NCBI RefSeq assembly: GCF_004331465.1
Contig: NZ_SJKB01000007.1
Span: 62,001-126,000 of the forward strand
Length of the DNA stretch: 64,000 nucleotides
Direction of reading: 5' to 3'
Source of the DNA: Kribbella pittospori
Lineage (GTDB): Bacteria > Actinomycetota > Actinomycetes > Propionibacteriales > Kribbellaceae
Shown: piece by piece, positions 33,315 through 41,578 of the stretch
How positions within the stretch are numbered: the first letter of the stretch is position 1
Layout of the letters: every line of letters starts with the position of its first letter
The notes under the pieces: model-generated
What the model was told of the DNA's origin: nothing
Database searches by the model: none
The model's input: the letters and a program-made list of their open reading frames with translations, nothing else
Made by a program: the position numbers and the translations under genes

Positions 33315-33506
33315 CGCAAGCGGGTTCTCGCAGGGCGGGTCCGCCGCGGAGTGGCTGAGATCGGCCAGCCAGCCCACCGCTCGAAGGCAGAACCTGCGGC
33401 CTAAACGCTGCGCGATGTCCTGGACTCTGCCCTCTTCAGGCGCCGCCAGTGTCGTTGCGTGCCTCTCTAGCCGACATGTACAGGACGGGTGTGCTGATAC
33501 TGGGTC

Positions 33507-34148
33507 ATGGATGACTGCTGTGATCCGAAGGGGTATCAGGCTGTGTTCTCGTCGCGGTTCGCGCGGCGGGTGGCCCGGCGGTACTCCAAGCGTGGGTTGA
33601 GTCCGGCGGCGGCGCGGATGGCCGGTTTCGTCAGCGAGCGGGGGCTCGAGGGCGCCACGGTCCTGGAGATCGGTGGCGGCGTCGGGGAACTGCAGGTCGA
33701 GCTACTTCGCCGGGGCGCGGCGCGGGTAACCAACCTGGAGATCTCCACCAGCTACGAGGTCGAAGCCAAGGCTCTCCTGGAGCGGTCGGGTCTGAGCGAT
33801 CGGGTCACCCGGCGCTTCGGGGACATCGCCACCGAACCGGAGTTGGCCGAGCCGGCCGACGTGGTCGTCCTGCATCGGGTGGTGTGCTGTTACCCGGACT
33901 ACCAGCTCCTGCTCTCGGTCGCGGCGAACCACGCGCGCCGGCTGCTCGTCTACAGCCACCCCGCGGACAACGTCGTGGTCAGGGCGGCCATCGGGTCCGA
34001 GAACCTCGTACGCCGGCTTCAGCGCAACCCGTTCCGCGCCTTCGTCCATCCGCCCGACGCCATGGTCGCCGCCGCGGAAGGCGACGGCCTGCGCACGGAG
34101 TACCGGCATCGCGCCAAGGACTGGCAGGTCGTCGGGCTCGTGCGCTGA
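33507..34148 (+). CDS. SAM-dependent methyltransferase
   Basis: A 213-residue class I methyltransferase. The SAM-binding motif VLEIGGGVGELQVELL is at residues 51-66, the acidic post-I residue is in VTNLEIS, and motif IV-like VVVLHRVVCCYPDY follows near 118-131. It resembles small proteins annotated near Mg-protoporphyrin methyltransferases, but chlorophyll-type chemistry is not expected here. GATACT at 33496-33501 lies five bases before the ATG, so it is probably leaderless. Confidence 0.8.
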   Translation: MDDCCDPKGYQAVFSSRFARRVARRYSKRGLSPAAARMAGFVSERGLEGATVLEIGGGVGELQVELLRRGAARVTNLEISTSYEVEAKALLERSGLSDRVTRRFGDIATEPELAEPADVVVLHRVVCCYPDYQLLLSVAANHARRLLVYSHPADNVVVRAAIGSENLVRRLQRNPFRAFVHPPDAMVAAAEGDGLRTEYRHRAKDWQVVGLVR

Positions 34149-34353
34149 CAGTTGGATCTGCAGCGATGCGTGCAGGTCCACCGTCGACCGTTCAGATCAC
34201 TGACTGAGCTTGGTCAGCCGGGTGAACCAGTTGCGCCGGCTCGTGCGAGTGCCGCCGTACTAGTGCGGGGGTCCGGGACGCCGCGCAGATGACGGTGTCG
34301 CGGTGGGCGCCCCATCCACAGCTCTTGGGCAGCCCGGGCCTGGACTGACGGCT

Positions 34354-34968
34354 TCAGCCGAGGGAGAGGAGGCGTTCCTCCAGGAGGGGGCCGATCTGGT
34401 CGATGGATTCGCCCAGGTCGAGCCAGGACTGCTCATGCGGGGCCGGCTCGTCCATCTTGGCCACGGCCAGACTGAACACGCCCGTCAGGACGTCCCGCGG
34501 GCCATCCGGCCGGACCACCGACAGGCCGAACTGCACGGCAAGAGCGGTCCGTACCACCTGCGCCTTGCCTGGATCATCCGCCAGCGGCTTGCCACCTGTG
34601 AGGAACTTCGGCTCCTCGGTGATCTTCAACCACTCGACCTTGGCCCCTTCGACCTGCTGCGCCAGCAACTCCTCGATCCTGTCGCGCACCGCTCGGCCGG
34701 GCTGATCTCCCAGCCAGTCGAGCCAATGATCTGGCTTGGTGAGCAACTCGAAGTCGTCCCGCGGGCGCCCATGGCCCTTGTTGGACACGAACTCACCAGT
34801 GAGCTGCCCGGCCTCGTCGACCCGCCAACCCCCGCGAATCGCCTCTGGCGGCACATAACCGTTCGGATCGTCGACCCAGTCCCCATCGATCTCGTAGACC
34901 CACCCACCCGGATTCCGAGCCGCCTCAGCCACCAGCCCGGCAGGCGGTCGACGCCGCCGCTTGAACAT
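34354..34968 (-). CDS. Hypothetical protein, actinobacterial
   Basis: A 204-residue protein starting at ATG 34968 (FKRRRRPP follows), with a longer start at 35007 possible. It is acidic and rich in Trp ([28 protein letters not shown] near residues 20-45), a pattern of surface-exposed or carbohydrate-linked domains but not a known catalytic motif. No signal peptide or membrane segment. It is divergent from the MFS gene with about 140 bases between. Function unknown. Confidence 0.6.
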   Translation of the reverse strand: MFKRRRRPPAGLVAEAARNPGGWVYEIDGDWVDDPNGYVPPEAIRGGWRVDEAGQLTGEFVSNKGHGRPRDDFELLTKPDHWLDWLGDQPGRAVRDRIEELLAQQVEGAKVEWLKITEEPKFLTGGKPLADDPGKAQVVRTALAVQFGLSVVRPDGPRDVLTGVFSLAVAKMDEPAPHEQSWLDLGESIDQIGPLLEERLLSLG

Positions 34969-35110
34969 GCTCACCCGGCTCAGTCTGCCCCACGGCGGTC
35001 GGCTCACTCTTCAGAGCGGGTTCTCGACGGAAGCCGGTGTCGGCGGCATACTGCGAGTTGATGCTGGTGGAGTTGCTCCTGCACTGACTGATTGCCCGCT
35101 TGGGGGGCGC

Positions 35111-37141
35111 ATGGCCACAGAGGTGATGCCGTCGGCTCCATCTGTGGCACCGTTGGGGCGCCGTCAGATCAATCTTGTCTTCGGCACGATCCTGCTGGGG
35201 ATGCTGCTGGCGGCGCTTGACCAGACCATCGTGTCCACGGCGCTTCCGACCATCGTCGGCGATCTTGGCGGTGGCGGGCATGTGTCATGGGTGGTCACGT
35301 CGTACCTGCTGACCGACACGATCGCTACCGTCCTGGCCGGCAAGTTCGGCGACCTGTTCGGTCGCAAACTGATCTTTCAGATCAGCGCCGCAACCTTCGT
35401 CGGCGCGTCCGCGATGTGCGCGCTCGCAGGCTCGATGGCGTGGTTGGTGGGCTGGCGAGCAGTGCAAGGAGTTGGCGCAGGTGGGCTGATGGTGACAGCC
35501 ACCGCGTTGATCGCCGATGTGGTCCCACTGCGGGAGCGAGGCAAGTATCAAGGTGCACTCGGAGCTGTCTTCGGAGTGACGACCGTGATCGGGCCGCTGC
35601 TCGGTGGCTTGTTCACCGACCACCTGTCGTGGCGATGGTGCTTCCTGGTCAACGTGCCGATCGGCATCCTGGTGATCGCGATCGCCGCCAGGACCATGCC
35701 GTCGGTGCGCGCGCCCAACAGACCGGTGATCGACTACTCCGGGATTGCGGCGATCTCGGTGGCTGCCGGTGGGCTGACGCTCGCGACGAGTCTCGGCGGC
35801 ACGCAGTACGACTGGACCTCGCCATTCATCATCGGTCTGTTCGTCGCCTCGGTCCTTGGTGTCCTCGCATTCATCTACGTCGAGCGTCGCGCGGCCGAGC
35901 CCATGCTTCCGCTGCGACTGTTCGCCAACACGGTGTTCTCCCTGTCCTCGGTGATCAGCTTCGTGGTGGGCTTCGCCATGCTCGGCGCCCTGACCTTCCT
36001 GCCCACCTACCTCCAATACGTCCAAGGTGTGTCGGCGACGTCGTCCGGGCTGCGCACCCTACCGATGGTGGTCGGCCTGTTGTCCGCCTCGATCCTGGCC
36101 GGGGTCGTCGTCGGACGGACTGGTCACTACAAGACATTTCCGATCGTCGGTTCGCTCCTGATGACTGCAGGACTCTGGCTGATGTCGACGATGGATGAGC
36201 ACACCGGCTTCCTCACGATCTCGTTGTTCATGTTGGTACTCGGTGTCGGGATCGGCCTGTGCATGCAGATTCTCGTGATCATCGTCCAGAACACCTGCGA
36301 CTACAGGGATCTCGGCGTCGCAACGTCAGGGGTGACCTTCTTCCGCGCCTTGGGCAGTTCATTCGGCGCCGCGATCTTTGGCGCGATCTACTCCGCTCAC
36401 CTCGAGGACAAACTGCCCGCCGCGATCGCCGCCTCACCCGGCCTGTCTCCTGACGACGTCTCCTCTCCCGAGCGATTGCACAGTCAGTCCGCTGACCTGA
36501 TCGCTCCGGTCGTCAGTGCCTATTCCGACGTGCTGCACTCGGTCTTCTTGTACGCCGCACCGGTCGGCATCGTCGCATTCCTGCTGGCCTTGTTCCTGCC
36601 GCAGGTCCCGTTGCGCGATGCCGCTCGGGCGGGTGCTACCGACCTGGGTGACGGATTTGCGATGGCTGAGAACGCCGATTCGGATCGCGCCCTGGAAACG
36701 CTCGTCGCGCGGCTCATGCAGCGAGAGGGCCGGCGCGCCCTCCCCGCCATCCGGATCGCTTCCGGTACGGCGCTCGATGGGGCCGAGACCTGGTGCGTCG
36801 CACAAGTGTTGCTGCGCCGGCGCCACGGGTTGCCCGCGGACCTCGACTCGATCGCGGAAGGGACTCGCGTTCCGGCCAGCGTGCTGCTGCCGGCCTTCCA
36901 GCAGACCAAGGATGCGGGCTACCTCACTGGTGATGCCAGCGGCTGGGATGTCACCGAGCCGGCGGTCGTGCAATGGGAACTGTTCGTGGTCGAGCTCAAA
37001 GGCTGGTTGCTCGATCAGTTGCAGGATCCCGACGTACGACCGTCGCCAGGTCCGCACGAACTCGAGGTCGCGCTCAGACGGATGACAGGGCAGTTGCTGG
37101 GCGAGGAGACGACGGCAGGTCCGACCGGCCGCTCCGCCTGA
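35111..37141 (+). CDS. MFS multidrug efflux transporter (DHA2/14-TMS) with C-terminal extension
   Basis: A 676-residue exporter. The first 500 residues hold about 14 membrane segments; [19 protein letters not shown] (motif D1 of the 14-TMS drug-proton antiporters), [13 protein letters not shown] (motif A) and [14 protein letters not shown] (motif C) are clear. Residues about 530-676 are soluble and end in a winged-helix-like stretch ([30 protein letters not shown]). ATG at 35111 has GGGGGG upstream. Substrates are probably toxic organic compounds. The role of the cytosolic tail is unknown. Confidence 0.9.
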   Translation: MATEVMPSAPSVAPLGRRQINLVFGTILLGMLLAALDQTIVSTALPTIVGDLGGGGHVSWVVTSYLLTDTIATVLAGKFGDLFGRKLIFQISAATFVGASAMCALAGSMAWLVGWRAVQGVGAGGLMVTATALIADVVPLRERGKYQGALGAVFGVTTVIGPLLGGLFTDHLSWRWCFLVNVPIGILVIAIAARTMPSVRAPNRPVIDYSGIAAISVAAGGLTLATSLGGTQYDWTSPFIIGLFVASVLGVLAFIYVERRAAEPMLPLRLFANTVFSLSSVISFVVGFAMLGALTFLPTYLQYVQGVSATSSGLRTLPMVVGLLSASILAGVVVGRTGHYKTFPIVGSLLMTAGLWLMSTMDEHTGFLTISLFMLVLGVGIGLCMQILVIIVQNTCDYRDLGVATSGVTFFRALGSSFGAAIFGAIYSAHLEDKLPAAIAASPGLSPDDVSSPERLHSQSADLIAPVVSAYSDVLHSVFLYAAPVGIVAFLLALFLPQVPLRDAARAGATDLGDGFAMAENADSDRALETLVARLMQREGRRALPAIRIASGTALDGAETWCVAQVLLRRRHGLPADLDSIAEGTRVPASVLLPAFQQTKDAGYLTGDASGWDVTEPAVVQWELFVVELKGWLLDQLQDPDVRPSPGPHELEVALRRMTGQLLGEETTAGPTGRSA

Positions 37142-37238
37142 ACCCCCAGGTCAGCGGCAGGTTCCTCGCCCGGGTTTGTCGTCTCGGGCCGGTGGAATCG
37201 CGATGCGCCGGCGGAGGGTTGGTCGTATCGTCTCGGCC

Positions 37239-38018
37239 ATGTCGGAGCAGACGAGCGTCGTGGTTGACAACCAGCGGTACTGGGAGGCCTTGGCGCCGTA
37301 CCGCTCAGGGGAGTCGGTCGAGTCCTTGCGGTCCGGCGCGAGGGTGCTCAACGAGCATGAGTGGGCCGCGGTCGGCGATGTTCGCGGACGCCGGGTCCTG
37401 CAGTTGGCGTGCTCAGTGGGCGACGAGGCGCTGACGTTCGCTCAACTGGGGGCACACGTCACTGCTGTCGACCTCGCACCGAGCCATCTGGCCACGGGAA
37501 GGGCGAAAGCCGAAGCATTGGGCTTGGCCGTGGACTTTCAAGAGCAGGACATGATGAACCTGGACCCGGATGTGACCGGGTTCGACCTGGTGTTCATCTC
37601 CTGGGGCGGCTTGTGCTGGGCACCGGACATCGACGCTTGGGCACGGCTGGTCGCCCAACGGCTCAATCCCGGCGGGGTGCTGGTCATCAGTGAGCATCAT
37701 CCGTTGTGGGAGGTGCTGACCGTCGCGGATCAGGGCCAGCTGAGTGTCAGCGGCGACTACTTCAATTCGGGTCGCGACGGGTACGTCGATCCGCTCAAGG
37801 CGCCGGAGATCACCAGGAGTCTAGGCGTTCCGGATCTTCCGCACCGGAGCTTTGTCTGGAGCATCGGCAGCGTTGTCAGCGCCGTACTGGCGGCCGGCTT
37901 GACGGTTCGGTCGTTGCAGGAGTTCGCCGAAGCGGACATGTACCCCGGTCTTGGTGACGGCGCCGGTTGTATCCCGGCCACCTATCTCCTGACCGCCGTT
38001 CGAAGGACTCAGCCATGA
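37239..38018 (+). CDS. SAM-dependent methyltransferase
   Basis: A 259-residue class I methyltransferase. The SAM motif reads VLQLACSVGDEALTFAQLGAHVTAVDLA near residues 55-82, followed by FDLVFISWGGLCWAPD (motif II/post-II) and the strand-helix LNPGGVLVISEHH. ATG at 37239 is chosen because TATCGT at 37226-37231 lies seven bases upstream, a leaderless arrangement. It overlaps the RibD-fusion gene by ATGA, so the two are co-translated. Substrate unknown. Confidence 0.8.
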   Translation: MSEQTSVVVDNQRYWEALAPYRSGESVESLRSGARVLNEHEWAAVGDVRGRRVLQLACSVGDEALTFAQLGAHVTAVDLAPSHLATGRAKAEALGLAVDFQEQDMMNLDPDVTGFDLVFISWGGLCWAPDIDAWARLVAQRLNPGGVLVISEHHPLWEVLTVADQGQLSVSGDYFNSGRDGYVDPLKAPEITRSLGVPDLPHRSFVWSIGSVVSAVLAAGLTVRSLQEFAEADMYPGLGDGAGCIPATYLLTAVRRTQP

Positions 38019-39013
38019 GCCGCGTCGTCGTGATCAACTTCATCTCCTTGGACGGAATCGTCCAGGCGCCGCTGCGGGCGGACGAGGATGCCGACGGCGA
38101 CTTCGCCCACGGTGGCTGGGTCCAGCCGTTCATGGACGAGACCGTGGCCACGTTCATGGGAAACGCGACCAGCAAGGCGGCCGGCCTTCTACTGGGCCGC
38201 CGTACGTATGAGAACTTCGTCGTGGACTGGGAACAGACCGACGCTACCGACCCGGCGATCGCCGCGATGAACCGGATCCCCAAGTATCTGGTGTCGCAGA
38301 CGCTGACCGATCCGTCCTGGAACAACACAGTACGGCTCGGGCCGGACCTGCGGGCCGAGGTCGAAAGGCTTCGGGGCGGTGGCGACGGCGAGATCGTGGT
38401 GTTCGGCAGCGGGGAGTTGGTGCGGTTCCTGCACCAGCATGATCTTGTTGACGAGTATCGATTGCTGATCTTCCCGGTCCTGCTTGGTGGCGGGAAGCGG
38501 ATGTTCGCCGACACGGCTGGGCTGATCAACTTCCGGCTCACCGACAGCCAGGTCAGCGACTCGGGGGTCACGATCAACTCCTACCAGCGCGCCCATTCCG
38601 CGCTACCGAACCCCAAGCTCGTCGAGTTGACCGAGCGCATGAGCGGACAGTGGCGAGTCAACGGACCGGGAATCGACGGCAGGGCCGAATACAAGTCTCT
38701 GCGCGACGGTCTTCTTCTGGTCATGAACGTCGATTTTGTTGTCAACGGCACCGAAATGAAGGTCATCCAGCACATCACCCACGATCCGGACACCGACGTA
38801 CTGCGGGCCCACTACATGGACACCATGGGCGACGACTCCACCTACGAATGGGTGCTGGACGGGCAGAATCTCCGCGTCAGCCTGAGTGACAAGGCCTCGG
38901 ACACGTTCTTCGAGGCCAGCTTCAACGACGACAACTCCGAGTACGCGGGCACCTGGCACTACCCCGACGACGACGTACCCGAAGAGCGGATTGTCTACAG
39001 CCGAATCGAGTGA
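38015..39013 (+). CDS. RibD/dihydrofolate-reductase-like domain fused to calycin-like domain
   Basis: A 332-residue protein. Residues 1-190 are a RibD_C/DHFR-like domain (VVVINFISLDGIVQAP, LLLGRRTYENFV, GSGELVRFLHQHDLVDEYRLLIFPVLLGGGKRMF) that in relatives binds NADPH. Residues 195-332 form a second beta-rich domain (WRVNGPGIDGRAEYKSLRDGLLLVMNVDF, TYEWVLDGQNLRVSL) like DUF1579/calycin barrels that bind small molecules. The fusion is uncommon. Overlap with the methyltransferase suggests a shared substrate. Activity unproven. Confidence 0.75.
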   Translation: MSRVVVINFISLDGIVQAPLRADEDADGDFAHGGWVQPFMDETVATFMGNATSKAAGLLLGRRTYENFVVDWEQTDATDPAIAAMNRIPKYLVSQTLTDPSWNNTVRLGPDLRAEVERLRGGGDGEIVVFGSGELVRFLHQHDLVDEYRLLIFPVLLGGGKRMFADTAGLINFRLTDSQVSDSGVTINSYQRAHSALPNPKLVELTERMSGQWRVNGPGIDGRAEYKSLRDGLLLVMNVDFVVNGTEMKVIQHITHDPDTDVLRAHYMDTMGDDSTYEWVLDGQNLRVSLSDKASDTFFEASFNDDNSEYAGTWHYPDDDVPEERIVYSRIE

Positions 39014-39019
39014 AGCGGG

Positions 39020-39643
39020 TCAGCGCAGGTGCTCGGTCTCGTTCAGGGTGACGACCTGGTGGCTGAAGTGGGTGTCGTTGCGGACGAGAGTGGTGATGCT
39101 GCCCGACTTCAGGGGAAAGAATCCCCGGTCTGTCGACGTCATGGGCATGCCGATCCAGGCGGCAATCAGATAGCTCGATGCGGACCCGTGGGACACCACG
39201 ATCTGGTTCGCGACTGGTCGGCGGAGGATGTCGTCGAGGGCGGGGTACAGGCGTTCGACCAACGCCATTCGTGTCTCCGCACCCGTTGGTCCGTCGTGGT
39301 GGCCGAGGCGATCGCCGTACTCCGGAAGGGGGATGCGCCGCTCGGCGAGCCACGCTTGGGGACGCCCGTCAGCCTCACCGTTGGACCTCTCGCGAAGCCG
39401 CGGATCAGTCTGAACCTCGACGGAGAACCTCCGAGCAATTCGCTCCGCCGCCTGGCTGGCTCGACGCAGATCAGAGGAGTAGACCTCGACCGGCTGGGAT
39501 TGGATTCTGCTCGCCAGGACCTCGGCGATGCGTTCGGCCTGCTGGTACCCACGGGCTGTCAGAACTGAGTCGTGCCAGCCGCCGACGACTCCGTCGACGT
39601 GATGCTGTGCCTCGGGATGCGTGACGAGGTAGACGCGTCTCAT
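39020..39643 (-). CDS. Histidine-phosphatase-fold protein with altered RHG motif
   Basis: A 207-residue branch-1 phosphatase fold. The first motif reads YLVTHPEAQHHV instead of L(V)RHGxT, keeping the His but replacing Arg with Thr and Gly with Pro. The second catalytic region VVSHGSASSYLIAAW is intact. The LxxRGYQQA and SSDLRRASQAAERIA segments match the family. It may be a non-canonical phosphatase or a binding protein. It is convergent with the RibD fusion, six bases apart. Start ATG 39643. Confidence 0.75.
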   Translation of the reverse strand: MRRVYLVTHPEAQHHVDGVVGGWHDSVLTARGYQQAERIAEVLASRIQSQPVEVYSSDLRRASQAAERIARRFSVEVQTDPRLRERSNGEADGRPQAWLAERRIPLPEYGDRLGHHDGPTGAETRMALVERLYPALDDILRRPVANQIVVSHGSASSYLIAAWIGMPMTSTDRGFFPLKSGSITTLVRNDTHFSHQVVTLNETEHLR

Positions 39644-39774
39644 GACCCTCCCTCGGCCGACCTGTGCAGGATCAGAGCCTCTCACGAGTACGACCTGGGT
39701 CTGATGTGAGCTCAGGGGGTGTCTGGGCGGAAACCCTGATGTGGTGGTCCTCCGAGCGGGGATAGCTTGCTGGA

Positions 39775-40086
39775 GTGGAGACTTTCGAGGTGAGGATCGC
39801 GGGGTTCGCCGACGTGGACGAGGCGTTGGCGATGCAGGAGACAGTCGCGCGTGTGCTGTGCCCGGAGCAGGAGCACAACGGGCCGTGTGAGGTGCCGTGG
39901 GGCTTCTCGGTGGACGGTCCGGATCAGCTGGTCCTCGGAATCTACGCAACCGCCGAGAAGGCGGCCTCAGTCGTCGAGGACGTACGGCCCGCAGTGGAGC
40001 CACGAGAGGTCACGCTGATGAACGGTACGCCGGGCCGCTTCGACGAACTCGCCGACCAGTACCGCATCGAGCACCCCGCCCGGTAG
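39775..40086 (+). CDS. Small hypothetical protein
   Basis: A 103-residue acidic protein starting at GTG 39775; TAGCTT at 39763-39768 is six bases upstream, so it is probably leaderless. Patterns of alternating strand and helix (FEVRIAGFADVDEALAMQETVARVL, QLVLGIYATAEKAASVVEDVRPAVEPREVTLMNG) suggest a ferredoxin-like alpha/beta fold, and one Cys pair is present (VLCPEQEHNGPCEV). No catalytic motif. It lies 22 bases before a methyltransferase gene and may be co-transcribed. Confidence 0.5.
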   Translation: METFEVRIAGFADVDEALAMQETVARVLCPEQEHNGPCEVPWGFSVDGPDQLVLGIYATAEKAASVVEDVRPAVEPREVTLMNGTPGRFDELADQYRIEHPAR

Positions 40087-40108
40087 TCGAGCGACCGGGG
40101 AGGGCTGC

Positions 40109-40828
40109 ATGAGGTACTACTACGGCGAGCACGAGGCGGGTTATAGACGGCTTCGGCAGGCGGGTATGACCCAGTGGAGCGACCTGTTCGGGGAGACGGA
40201 GACGTTCGACGCGTTTCCGAATCGGGGGTTTCTCGAAGAGGTGCTTGGTCGGCTCGATTTGGGGTCGCCGGCTGAGGTCGACGTACTGGAGTATGGGTGT
40301 GGGACTGGGCCGGCGGCTTGTTTTCTGGCGGCGCGGGGGTTTCGGGTGGATGCGGTTGATCTGATTCCTGAGGCGATTGAGCTGGCTCGGCGGTTTGCGC
40401 AGGAGCGGGGTGTGGAGGTCACCTTCGGCGTACAGGACATTTGTGTCTTGGCGGATGAGCCGGTCAGGAAGCGGTACGACCTCATCGTTGACAGCTACTG
40501 TCTTCAATCGATCGTTACCGATGCTGACAGAGCTCGGGTCTTCGCCGCTGTCCGTGCGCGGCTGAAGGACAACGGCTACTACCTCGTTTCGACGGCCATG
40601 TATGAGCCGGAGCGCAGCTACGAAGACGGCTTCCGGTACGACGAGGAAACTGGCATCTGTTATCAGGAAAGCGGAACGGGACCGGATGCGGTCGAGATCG
40701 ACGGAGTTTGGTACGTCCCGCACCGGCGCCACCTGTCATCAACAGCGTTGCGAGCTGAACTCGAGCGCGCAGAGCTAAAGGTCGTATCGCAGGAAGATGG
40801 CAATCTCGTGTGCACACGGAGCAGTTGA
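40109..40828 (+). CDS. SAM-dependent methyltransferase
   Basis: A 239-residue class I methyltransferase. The SAM motif VLEYGCGTGPAACFLAARGFRVDAVDLI is at residues 53-80, then YDLIVDSYCLQSIVTDADRARVFAAVRARLKDNGYYLVSTAMYEP. GGGGAGGG lies upstream of ATG 40109. The sequence is typical of small-molecule or peptide methyltransferases of the Methyltransf_25 group. The tail (VVSQEDGNLVCTRSS) is complete. The next gene begins 62 bases downstream. Confidence 0.85.
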   Translation: MRYYYGEHEAGYRRLRQAGMTQWSDLFGETETFDAFPNRGFLEEVLGRLDLGSPAEVDVLEYGCGTGPAACFLAARGFRVDAVDLIPEAIELARRFAQERGVEVTFGVQDICVLADEPVRKRYDLIVDSYCLQSIVTDADRARVFAAVRARLKDNGYYLVSTAMYEPERSYEDGFRYDEETGICYQESGTGPDAVEIDGVWYVPHRRHLSSTALRAELERAELKVVSQEDGNLVCTRSS

Positions 40829-40890
40829 CGGGGGTAGGTCGGGGCCTCAGGCTCAAAGCGGGGAGGTTCCAGCCAGGGGAGGGGCGCGGG

Positions 40891-41577
40891 ATGAAGGTCT
40901 GCATCGTGGGGGCGTCGGGGAAGCTCGGGCGGTACATGGTTCAGCATGCGCTGGATCGTGGTTATGAGGTGGTCGGTGTCTGCCGGCCGGAGAGCGTGGA
41001 GAAGCTCGCGGCGTTCAGCGGGCGGATGACCGTGTTCCCGGGGCGGACGGACGACGCCGCGGTCATCGAGCAGGCGGTCGCCGGCTGCGACGGCGTACTG
41101 GTCGTGCTGGTCCCCCGAGGCGTCCACGGGTACTCCACCGGAACGGTCCAGGCCGTACTCGATCACGCGCAACCCGGTGCTCGTCTCGTGTTCTCGTGCG
41201 GATGGCACATCACGCTCGACGGCCAGGACAAGTACTCGCTGAAGCTCAAGGTGGTCGTGAAGGTGTTCGGCCCGGTCGCGCGCCTGTTCCGATTCGCCGA
41301 CCTGGACGATCAGGTCGAGGCGTGCCGGCGAGTGTTCGCCAGCGACACCCGATGGACCGTTGTCCGCGGCAGTGACCTCGAGGAGGGCGACAGCCAGGGC
41401 CTACCGGTCTGGAGCCGGCACGTCGGCGATCCCATTCTGGAGAGCAACCTGACGCGCCGCGTGGACTTCGCCCTGTTCATGGTCGACGCCCTCGAGCGAG
41501 ACGAACTCATCCACGAGGCCCCGGCCATCGTCGGCCGGCAAACCCCTTCGGCGCTGGCCCATGCGGGCAGCAGTTAG
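40891..41577 (+). CDS. NAD(P)H-binding protein (NmrA/atypical SDR)
   Basis: A 228-residue Rossmann protein. CIVGASGKLGRYMVQHALDRGYEVVGVCR at residues 3-31 is the glycine-rich NAD(P) site in the GxxGxxG form. It is typical of atypical short-chain dehydrogenase/NmrA-like proteins that often lack the YxxxK catalytic pair; no YxxxK is obvious here, so it may sense cofactor rather than reduce a substrate. ATG at 40891 follows GGGGAGGGGCGCGGG. Its stop is one base from the converging ABC permease stop. Confidence 0.75.
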   Translation: MKVCIVGASGKLGRYMVQHALDRGYEVVGVCRPESVEKLAAFSGRMTVFPGRTDDAAVIEQAVAGCDGVLVVLVPRGVHGYSTGTVQAVLDHAQPGARLVFSCGWHITLDGQDKYSLKLKVVVKVFGPVARLFRFADLDDQVEACRRVFASDTRWTVVRGSDLEEGDSQGLPVWSRHVGDPILESNLTRRVDFALFMVDALERDELIHEAPAIVGRQTPSALAHAGSS

Positions 41578-41578
41578 C

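Noticed and set aside
32946-33377. 143-codon minus-strand ORF
   Set aside because: It overlaps the tRNA-Thr terminator and the plus-strand fragment, and its composition is a shadow.
32856-33510. att site of an integrated element at tRNA-Thr
   Set aside because: No second copy of the tRNA 3' end and no integrase gene in the window.
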